A DNA stretch of 64,000 bases, taken from contig OX393569.1 in assembly GCA_947652115.1 (NCBI GenBank), positions 3,194,830-3,258,829 of the forward strand, given 5' to 3'. The translations under genes and the position numbers were made by a program. This DNA is from Blastomussa wellsi (lineage: Eukaryota > Cnidaria > Anthozoa > Scleractinia > Plerogyridae). This document shows positions 12,301 to 22,000 of the stretch, piece after piece. Below the pieces are notes generated by a model. It saw only the letters and a list, made by a program, of their open reading frames with translations. It had not been told where the DNA came from and searched no databases. Position 1 is the first letter of the stretch. Every line of letters starts with the position of its first letter.

Positions 12301-14933
12301 GCATTTGAAAAGCTGAATTCCTTGATACCACCCCTTCCTGTTCCATGGTGACATGGGCCACGGACAAATTTGGCAGTTGCTGCTCCCCCAAGGTACTTAA
12401 TGGTTTGAAAGAATTCCAACACATCTCCATCCCACTTAAAGTCATTTTTCCTCGACCAATCAACCAGGGCATATTTCACAGTATTGTTGAGAAATTTGTA
12501 ATAGAAACAATCTTTGGGCAGTTTTCCGCTCTGGATTAAATCATTTAGGTTGTTCACAAGGGGATCAGCAGAAGCCAGTGACCTACAATTAAATATCAAT
12601 ACAATACCAGTGAGTTGTTAGATATGGTCAGATATTCCTATGACCCAGCAATATAATACACTAATCTTTATTTCATTTTAACTATTTTCATTTCAAATTG
12701 AGCTACTTAGTTTGAAGCATACCATGGAAACACTATTAGATCATCCTCCTCCTCCTCCACCACACTTTCCTTGTCATTGCTTTCATCTAATGTGTTGTCA
12801 ATTGCTTCAGTTGTCTCAAGTGATGTCACAACTTTGCTGTCATACATGTCTCCAGAGTAAGACATGCAAGATTCGCTCTTGTCTGAGGAATTATTTTCAA
12901 CTTCTACGCAATACTGCTTTGACTGTTTTGTCTCTTCGATACACTCATCAGGGGAAAATGAGTAAGTTGGCATGGTTATTCCGGGGCATGTAGCAGACAA
13001 TGTATCATCAAAGCTGCAATACAGGTCATACAGTAATGTTTCAGTCAATAAGTATAGGGAGAATTGTCAGAATTAGCCGAAGCATAGGAGGTTAACAACA
13101 TATAAATATATAACATACAATCTCAATGACGTGATTTTTTTTGACATCTTTATTAAAAAAAAACACTATACTTTAAATAACCAAAGACCTCATCAAAGGA
13201 CTCAATGATGTATAATTCTGACAAGCATACATGTATCTTTCCTTGAGCACATATCACATATGGGTAAAGTACAAATATCACATTATGGCACTACTGTAGG
13301 AACGTTTTTAGTTACAGTTTTAGTAACACTCTTAGAGGTGCAAAAATTCTAATAAGACCCAATAACAAAAAAGATAAACAATCTCAACTAGTTGCTTGAA
13401 ATGATATTTGTATTACACCTACACATCATTTATGTTTGAGAAATCCTCTTCAATGTTCTGATTAAGATTATCATTAATTGGATCTGGTTCAAGAGAAGGC
13501 TGTTGGGCAGTATGATTCTTCTGTGCTTTGGCGAACAAGACATCAATGGTTTTGGATCCAGATGCACTTTTTCTCAACCTCTCATATTTTTCCTGGCACT
13601 TCTCAAAGTGATCTAAATAAAGCAACACAGAGGAAAAGGATCAATTAAAGCTCATAGAGTTTATGACACTCCTGTTTGAACATAATTACGAGTCAATTAT
13701 GTATGTCATGTATGACCCAATCTCCTCCCCAGAGTCTTCGTTACCCTTGTCCAGCAGAACGGGACCGCGACCGCTGGTCTAGGGGAACGAAAACTCTGGG
13801 GACGAGATTGTGTATGGCCATGTAGATGTTGATTGCCTTTGTCATTTTTTCGTAGAATACTTGACATACTTGGACTACTTACTGATGAGGAAGTGTTTTA
13901 CTTTTCCAGAAACAGTACGGTCTCCAGCAATAACTTTTTTTCCGTTACACGCTCCACATTTTACAGTTAATTCGTCTATAGCACTACTACCAGCAAGCTT
14001 ATTCAATTCTGAAAAAAAACACACAAACAAACGAAAATTTAAATGGGTCTACAGCAAGAAAGAGAGAGAGAAAAAGGGAAAAATCCTACCTGTCTTAAAA
14101 TCTTCCAGCTCTTTCTTCTGACGTTCATTTCGAGAAACTGTTTCCGCTTTGCGGATTTTCTCTTTGATGGCTTTGTCTTCGCTAGCTTCCACCTTCCTTT
14201 TCCTCTTGACTTTCCCAGGTGTTTCATTGGGCGTCTTGCGGTTTCCACTTTTACTTTCTTTTTGGAGCTCAATTACAATTGTCTTGGCAGATCCCAGAGT
14301 TGTAATCTTTTCAACCACATGAACTACAATCAAGGAGCAATAACCAGTTCAATTTCAATGTCACGATATTTCAAGTCATTTTTCTGTTCTAAAAAATTAC
14401 TATCAAATTGAAGGAAGCCTCAAAATAATAGTCATAATAGTGTGAGGACCAGATAGAGACATAGGAAGGAAGTAATAATACGGAAGATTAAAACGGATTA
14501 CAGAGGACAAACTTTCAAGATGCGCCCTCCGCACGTGAGTCACGTGACGTAGTAAACATTCGATAGCCTTATGATGTCTATGATCCAAATTAACGTAAAT
14601 AATATTTGTCAACTTACCGTTCAGTTCATTCCCAGAACTTCCAAGAAGTAGCGGCTTCTCCAGGTCCCACTGTTCCTGGGTATAGATCGCATAATTTTGG
14701 CAGTCACTTGCTCCTGTGGTCGACCTCGCTAAACGAAACATTTTCAGCTCGAAGCAATTTATTCCGAGCTCCCTTGCTTTCTCCTTCACGGCAAGAAAAC
14801 TCTCTACGTGGCGTTTGAAATTTTTGAAACTTTGTAAGTCATCCCGAAAAGAAATTCTTGAACGAAAACGTTCTAAAACTTGCGAATTTCGGTAAAAGGT
14901 AATCACTGCACTAATGGCTGCCATGTTTGACAT
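9369..14933 (-). CDS. Transposase-like protein: BED-like finger, DDE-like core, SAP motif, NHL repeats (6 exons, 1,456 aa)
   Basis: Exons in coding order: 14933-14618, 14323-14090, 14008-13883, 13612-13423, 13013-12723 and 12582-9369. Every donor and acceptor is GT/AG and phases close to exactly 1,457 codons. A second ATG at 14924 has a better start context. Residues 140-150 are a basic KVKRKRK tract. Cys201, Cys204, His222 and His227 form a BED-like zinc site. Residues ~530-840 look like an RNase-H-type transposase core: Asp541 in MALDGTALKP, Asp710 in VTTDCEESNK, then PDVVHLGKSLK, with a Cys-rich insertion (CxxC pairs at ~633-699) between the two Asp. NHL/propeller-like repeats span ~840-920 and ~975-1165 (for example ITDASTGCVK), with a SAP-like helix pair at ~930-965. 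An acidic tract lies at ~1402-1431. The gene is the only cargo between the terminal repeats. Role as transposase is inferred; the third catalytic acid is not assigned. Confidence 0.85.
13718..13810. mobile_element. Small foldback MITE inside intron 3 of the transposon gene
   Basis: CAATCTCCTCCCCAGAGT and ACTCTGGGGACGAGATTG are inverted ends of a 93-bp element. It is flanked by TGTATGACC (13709-13717) and TGTATGGCC (13811-13819), a near-perfect 9-bp duplication. Confidence 0.65.
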
Positions 14934-15307
14934 GTTTGTCTTACAAGGCGGAGAGAGAAGCCTGGAACTGGTAACTAAAACCGCAGGGAGAGCGCAGGCT
15001 CGGAGGATGTCACGAAATAAAATCATGCAATCTCCAACACGACACGTACTGAGACGAAAAATAATGGTACAAAGGACCACAAAGGGTCTCCAGAAGAGTA
15101 AAACAAGGTCAAAACTAAACTAAAATTTACATTTGTTTCTCAAAAATGCTGTTATTTGACTTAATTGTCTTCGAAAATCGCCAAACTTTGCCCGTTAAAT
15201 ACCGCATACGCTAAAAAGTCGATCTCCTTATATACGTTAGGCAGTTCATATTTTGTTGTTTATACGGTTACGATAGCAAAAAAACGTCATTATACGCTAA
15301 ACAGTTA
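14934..15307 (-). promoter_or_regulatory. Right subterminal region: promoter side of the transposon gene and second 30-bp array
   Basis: Units beginning TATACG start at 15231, 15261 and 15291 (exact 30-bp period), with a weaker CATACG copy at 15205. The best unit, TATACGCTAAACAG, shares TAAACAG with the left-end unit in the same plus-strand orientation. The transposase-like gene starts just inside, so the array could act both in transposase binding and in gene control (inference). Confidence 0.65.
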
Positions 15308-15323
15308 ACCCCATTGACACCCT

Positions 15324-16321
15324 CCCACACGCACATTGCTACGCGGATGACACTCAGATTTATCTGAGTTTCAAGCCTATTAGTAACACATCCCAGGAAG
15401 ATGCAGTCCGTGTGATGGAATGTTGTATCGAGAAGATCAGGCGTTGGCTGATTCACGACAGACTCCTTCTTAATGACGATAAGACTGAGTTTATTATTAT
15501 TGGAACTCGCCAGCAACTTAGCAAATTGCAGGCTATGAGTATTAAAGTAGGTGGTTCAGAGATAAAACCTAGCTCCCAAGTTAAGAATCTTGGAAGCTGG
15601 CTTGACCCAAACCTGAATATGCGTCACCATATCACAAATGTATGTAAGGCGAGTTTCTTCTACTTACATAATATTAGACATATTAAGAAGTATTTATCGA
15701 GAGACAGCTTAATTACCCTGGTACACGCATTCATCACGAGCAGGTTAGATTACTGTAATGCTTTATTGTATGGCCTTCCCAAAGAGCAAATAGCTAAGTT
15801 ACAACGCGTGCAAAATGCTGCCGCCAGGTTAATTATGGATATCAGGAAGTATTCTCATATTACTCCAGTACTCTATGAGTTACACTGGCTGCCAGTACTA
15901 GCACGTATACATTTTAAGATTTTATTATTAGCTTTCAAAGCCATTCACGGTCTTAGTTATCAAGTGCACGTCAACGTACAATCTTAGGTCTAATTCAGGC
16001 ATTTTATTAGAGCCACCTAGAGGTAAGATGCTGGCAACCCTGGGTGAACGTGCATTTCAAGCGGCTGCCCCGCATCTGTGGAATGAACTCCCATTGCAAT
16101 TACGCACTATTGGATCTGTAGAAACTTTTAAGAATTCAATTAAGACTTTCCTTTTTAGGCAATCTTTTCAATAGTGGTTAAGGTACGAATTTTATTTTAT
16201 ATTGTTAATTTGAACTGTAATATATCATTATATTTGAATTAGTCGTGATTCTAATATTTAGAGACATTAATTGTAAAGCGCTATTGATCTGTCATTGTAA
16301 ATAGCGCTCTATAAGAAATAA

Positions 16322-16367
<46 letters not shown>
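15324..16367 (+). pseudogene. LINE reverse transcriptase, 3' part with 3' UTR hairpin and TTA tail
   Basis: The frame resumes as HCYADDTQIYLSF (RT catalytic YADD). It continues through the C-terminal part typical of L2/CR1-type LINEs (LDYCNALLYGLP, RVQNAAARLI, ELHWLPV) to a frame-breaking stop near 15987. The last conserved block (WNELPLQLR, about 16080-16110) is in another frame, so the copy is dead. The 3' end has a hairpin (AGCGCTATT 16277-16285 with AATAGCGCT 16300-16308) and then a long TTA microsatellite. Confidence 0.85.
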
Positions 16368-16368
<1 letters not shown>

Positions 16369-16490
16369 ATTAGAATACGGACCTGAGCTTTTTATGAGCG
16401 AATAGTCAATGAGCTGCAGCTGAGTTGACTGTCGCTCACAGAAAACTAGGGCGAGTAGTCTAATTGTTTTAAATAGTAGATTAACTCTTA

Positions 16491-16702
16491 CAGCACGACG
16501 CGCCTTAGTGTGGCCACCCAACAAACTTTTTTGACAGAGAGCGCAAATTTGTTTGTGTTGTCCCACCTCCTTGTAAAAGCGCAACAGGTTTTGTGACAAC
16601 AGCTTTGAACATTGCAAGGAGGCAGGACCACTCAAACAAATTTGCGCTCTCTGATTGGCTAAAAAAGTTTGTTGGTTGGCCACACTAAGGTGCGTCGCGC
16701 TG
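16491..16702. mobile_element. Tc1/mariner-type MITE with TA target duplication
   Basis: Inverted arms of about 70 bp start CAGCACGACGCGCCTTAG and end CTAAGGTGCGTCGCGCTG. TA lies on both sides (16489-16490 and 16703-16704). A second family member is at 33941-34192. Confidence 0.7.
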
Positions 16703-18082
16703 TAAGGATTGTATTCCAAAAGTTACCATTTTTATGTACTTTTAAGCCAAAAATAAGAGAAAACCTGGTCGTAAGAGAGAATAAGAGAAAACGTGGTCGT
16801 GATTGTTTTCCATCGGCGAATTAAAAAAAAACAGCGGGAGAATCAATCAGATTCACAGATTTCCAATAGAACACTGCTGAGTTTCTACTGAAATATTAAT
16901 AACTAGCAATTTGATCGGCATCAATGTCTTGTTAAGAAAGAAGGCAAGGTTTGCAAACATTGAATTTTTTATACTATTGTGTATAGAAATGTACTCTATA
17001 TGAAGGCAGTCAGACAAACACAGTCTAAGCATATGATTTAGCCAGCATGTGGCAAACATTCCCATAGAGCATGCACAATCTACTCGGGTATGATCTGCTT
17101 TGCAGTAGTACATGATGTGTCAAGAGTTGACATTCCTTTTTACATGACTTGGCCGTTCTTGTGCTAGCCACACATTTGTCATGTAAAGACAGTTGTGGAT
17201 CCAGGGGGAGGGTCGGCAGGATCCGGACCCCCCCCCCCCCCCCCCTTTAGGTTACAGAAGAAATAGAAATATTATTTTTTAATATAATCTTTATTACAAT
17301 TATGGTTTCCTGTACATAAAAGAATGTAACTATAAAACTTATGAGTATACATAATAAATCTACATTCTAAGTTAAAAAAGTATAATAACAAAAAGACTGG
17401 GCTTTGTAGACTTGCTCTTGTCAAACTTGTCAACTTAAAACTAATATCATTGGTAAAATTGATCTTTATAATGTATATCCATTGACTGTTTAGTGATTAG
17501 AAAACTAAATTAAACTGGGAAATGATTGAGGAAAAATGCTCCAAACTTCAAAATTATGGAATCTTCAAACTTTTGTCAGCTTTGGACACCATTCCAAAAT
17601 TTAATTTAATTCATAATTATGTTGTGTCTAATAATTTGTTGTTGTGTCTAATAATTTCTATAACTTCTATTTTTTACTTAACTTATCTGGTTAGAATTTT
17701 GATTCTTTTATAACACAGCTAGGTTTCATTTCATAAACTCAACTCTTATAGGGTTCAAGCCTCAAATCTAGTGACCCAAACTGCCAGAGCTTATCCCGGT
17801 TTCAGTAGAATTGCTCCATGGTCGACTGTTTATCAACAGACAGCAAGAAATTAGCGACAGGCTTTGTTCAAATTGCCAAGCTGGGAATTGTGCTTAAATA
17901 TTCAAATTTGCTCTGAGTTACGGCTTATGTTTTTTTAAAAACTTTGTTAGGCGGGGGTAATTTGTGTAACGCTGAATGCCGAATGCCTTTCCAATACTTA
18001 AAAGGTAACCGCAACCAAACATGAGTGAAACTAACTGGACGCAAACATTAAAGAAACCACGAGCAAAATGAATGAAACTTAC
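16703..18082. other. Spacer without a supported gene
   Basis: The spacer is AT-rich. A stretch at 16716-16778 repeats, with changes, the sequence at 8380-8435. A poly-C run sits in a degraded interspersed repeat at about 17190-17260. Nothing coding is supported. Confidence 0.5.
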
Positions 18083-18240
18083 CACAAGCAAACAATGCAT
18101 TCGGTGTTACGATGTTTGGCATTTTGCGCTCAGCATTCTGCATACATATTCCCCCACGCACTGATCTTATCTCATTCTTCACAGTCACCATAGTTAAGTG
18201 GTCAGTTATCAAAGTCCCAAAAGTAACTGAAGGACCAATG
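18083..18240 (-). other. Candidate exon downstream of the 7TM gene
   Basis: Minus-strand AG acceptor (at 18241) and a strong GTAAGT donor bound 158 bp open in one frame (reads IGPSVTFGTLITDHLTMV...). It would join in phase to an alternative donor at 19152 inside the 7TM gene's last exon. No homology is recognised, so it may be chance. Confidence 0.25.
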
Positions 18241-19079
18241 CTGTAAATTAATTCTTATTTAGTGGCTACCTCTATTAAGAAGGCAAAGCTACCTTTCTAC
18301 CACTTCGACGAGGTTCCATCTAATGTTTCCAACCTGTTAAATGGCCACCAACAATTTAATACTTTTAGTCTGGCCTTGCTTTCAGTGATTTAATGACAGA
18401 TAAAAGCCTGAAAAAAGATATGGTGTGGCTTATTGTCAACTTGATGTGATTCTGCTACTACTAAGCATGGTGATTTGGGTGTCCACGTCCACTAATTGAG
18501 ATTCTGGTACCTTTTAGGGGTACTTTTCAAAATTTCTGATGAGCACCCCCGTCATTTTAATAGGGGAATCCCCCCGGGGTCACGGGCACCCCAGGCAGGA
18601 CCCATGTAGTTACTAGCGCTGTTGTCTAACCAGTTAATAAGGAAGTTAAAAATGTGGCATTCAACTACTTTCAATATCTCTCACTGTTGACTGAGAGTGG
18701 ACAGAAAACAGAGAATCAACTTCACCACCTACAACATTGTACTGTGCTTCCTAGGAGAAAAATGCAACAGAATTTTACAATATAAGTAGTAAATTTAAAA
18801 TGCACCTAGGTCCAAAATATTGTTTTGCTAAAATAAACTTTTGCATCAGTTTGAAATGCAATACAGCTTTTGTTGCTCCTTTTCACCAAATGCTGTACTT
18901 TAAACTCAAACAAGTGTAGTGACCCCATTATTGAATATTGATGAGCCTGCTATTACGTCCACCTTTTTTTCAAATTTGCAAAACATTATATGGAAAGGGT
19001 TCAGATCAAGAAACTAAATTTATAGGAAAATATTAACTTAATCTACAGTAAGGAAAAATATGGCGACTGGTACATTTAC
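18241..19079. other. Non-coding stretch with repeat fragment
   Basis: Includes a fragment at 18505-18600 with GGGGTACTTTTC and poly-C/G phrases, like the TIR-bearing repeat at 2666-3119. It is otherwise featureless by eye. Confidence 0.4.
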
Positions 19080-22000
19080 CTATAATGCTCTGTGCGCAAA
19101 ACCCCTAAAAGAGCATATAAAAACACGAGGAACGACTTCTGTTAAACAATACCTATCTATATGCCCAGTGGACTTGTGGTAAAATGTACAGCCACCATCT
19201 TTTTTCTTACGGTGGATTATAAACAGCTGTGGGACAAGAAAATAATTACTGGTAATAAATAATATTATTAATATGAACCTTTAATCCTCACCTGATCTAG
19301 TCTGAGAAATTCTGTCCTCAGAACAAAAAAGAAAATGACAACAGAAGGAATTGAGAGGAAAAGTGCAAAATCATAGCAGGTCAAACAATGCCATGGAGCA
19401 CCTAGAAAATAAACATATACGTGCACAAGTTATAAATGAAATGTTGTCAAAATAAATGCATACACTGATTGAAAACTTAATATAAATTAGTAGATCAGCC
19501 TGAGGGGGCAGCTTTAGGCAGGAATGCCGAGTGAGGGGGGCTCATTTCCATGTGGAAGGAAATTTTCCATGAGAGGGTCATGGATATTCCCTGGAGAAAC
19601 ACATACTTATAATTCATGTCATATTTTCAGACAGCTTTCCAAGTTTTGAACTCTTTCAGTAGTACTAATCCAAGTTCTTTGGGAAATGGAGTAACATTAT
19701 AACTATGGGAATGTATTTATGGCAAAGAATATTGTGTTTGGATGAATCTTAACTCTACGGCATTAACAGCCACATACTTATGACTCAAGGGAATAAATGA
19801 CAGAACAACAGAAAGAAAAACAGATGGCTGAAAAAACTTAAATTTATACATAATATATCAAACACGAGAGACAGTGTTTCATCACATTTCCAAACACCGA
19901 GAAGAGAGTTGACAATACGACGCACAGCAGAGTATTTTTGACGAACTTCAAGGTGTTTAGAAATTTGATGAAACACTGCCTCAAGTGTTTGATAAATCTT
20001 CTCGATCGAAACTAAAACTATGGAGAAAACGAAGAAATAAAATTGTAAAAATCTATGCTAATTAAGATCACATTTCCAAACCACCGTTACGGTTCTGATT
20101 TCCTTTGTTTTAACGTGATGAATTATTAATGAGTTTGAGAAAGACAGATAGATGGGGTCGTGAACTTAGAACATTACTTCGGCCTTTTCAAACAAAGCAT
20201 ATAAGGTAACTAATTATGGGTTCCTGTAATTGTTGCATTTTACTGCCAGGGTGATTAGCTCCATGTACAATGCTGATCACGAGGGCCCTGGGCTGTCATG
20301 GTCAATCTGGTTTGGTAAATTCCCGAACCAGAGACCATTAGGGCCCTAATCAGCCTCCACCATTTTCGATGCCATCGAAATTATGGAAATTGTACAGTGA
20401 AGCATAATCGTATTGCATTGTAGCAGATGTGAGTTATGTTACTGGAAGTGTTTATGTTACCTTCAGCAAGTTTCTCAGTGATCTCTTTCGTTTTAACAGG
20501 CTCCGCGTAAATATAATACTGAAAGTCTTGCATGTAAACAATAACAAAGGCGTGGCTGACTAGGGCCCTTTAAGGCCCCACTGTCTGCCTTGCACCCAGG
20601 TGCCTCAAAGTCACGTGCGCATCAAGGAACTTGGGAAGGTTTCTTGTAAACGCAAAGGGTCATGAGAAGACTCAGTGGAAACTTTCCGCTCTTCCCAAGA
20701 TCTTTGTGCGCTTCATGAGTCATTCTCAAGCCTTTGCCCCAAAAGATTAAGGACGTGCCTGGATTGGAGGCAGCCCGGATCATGTGTATTTTGTGCACCC
20801 CTCGACCGATGTATCGGCCGATATATCGACCGATACATCGGTCGAGTGTCGGCCGACATATCGACCGATACTCGGCCGATGTATCGGTCGATATATCGAC
20901 CGACATATCGACCGACATATCGGTCGATATATGTCGGTCGATATGTCGATTGATAGGTCGGTCGAGATATCGGTCGATATGTCGGTTGACATATCGGCCG
21001 CGATTGTTTGTCCGACTGTCGGCCGACATGTCGATCGATAGGCTACCGACATTGTGCAGATACTTCACTCATACTTGCGTATGGTTGATTGTAGCCTGCG
21101 TCGCAGACGTAATTTAACCTACAGTGAGCGACAATTAAAGACGACAATTAATAGCCGTTTAGACACGCGTTCCGATATTTGAGCACTTGTTCTAATTTAT
21201 TTACAACTAGCGTTTATTCTGTGCTACCCCCAAGCCCCTAATTCAATATCATGTAGCCGCTGTGGTCTGTGCAGTAGAAGAAGAAATGAAAACATGAACA
21301 TTGTTTGTGGGGGAAGGGGGGAAATGTATCCAAGACACTCAGAAATCGATTTCATTGCCAAATGTCTCGACACTTTTGTCGCCCATTGTGGGTTAGCAAC
21401 ATCCACTTAACAGCACAGTTACATGTCTCTGCATCACCGGCGACTGGTAACGAACATTAACAGGTCATGATTTCCCTCAAACCAAATGCTCCTTTTCTTG
21501 AAATAAATGCTCCTTTTTCATAATGTCAATGAGAACAACATTCCCAATACCAAACTTTCACGATTGTTTCTGTAACTAAGCCCAAAAACAACCTGCCTAC
21601 CAATGAACGTCTAGCCATCAAAGAGCTGAAAGAAAACCCTAACATTAACATCAAAAAGGCAGACAAAGGCACATCCACTGTCATTATGAATAAAAAAGAT
21701 AAAATACACGAGGGGCAAATACAACTAGATGTTAGAGAAAACTACAAAGCCCTTTCATCACCCATGGTGTCCAAAACTTATCATAGAGTCACGCAACTCA
21801 TAAAAGCACTACACCATGACAACCATATTGACACAATGACAGAGAAATGGCTATTACTCACGCAAAATCCGCCACGAATTCCGATTTTCTACACTCTTAC
21901 AAAGATTCACAAACCAAATCCAGTTGGAAGACCAATTATCTCGGGCTGTGAAGGCCCGACAGAGCGAATATCATCTTTTCTAGACTATCTCCTTCAGCCT

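Larger units (their letters stand above)
8961..15323. mobile_element. Complete ~6.36-kb DNA transposon with an NHL/SAP transposase-like gene
   Basis: Left end AGGGTGTCAATGGGGT (8961-8976) and right end ACCCCATTGACACCCT (15308-15323) are perfect 16-bp inverted repeats. Flanks are TCCACACG on the left and CCCACACG on the right (8 bp, one mismatch). Equally possible are 17-bp termini with a 6-bp CCACAC duplication. Removing the element rejoins a LINE RT frame exactly, which fixes the boundaries. Inside is one minus-strand gene of six exons with no disabling mutation. Both ends carry 30-bp-spaced subterminal repeats. I could not assign it to a named superfamily; the duplication length excludes TA- and TTAA-target families. 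Confidence 0.85.

Noticed and set aside
12583..12599. Start codon at 12599 for the large transposon frame
   Set aside because: An acceptor at 12583 joins the upstream exon in exact phase and the residues before it are intronic; the true start is at 14933 or 14924.
16321..16367. TTA microsatellite as an independent repeat locus
   Set aside because: It is the 3' tail of the LINE copy.
20622..21117. Open frames on both strands rich in DRCIGRYI and STDVSADIS phrases
   Set aside because: They are products of the palindromic TCGACCGATA array, which is open in most frames; no homology or splice support.
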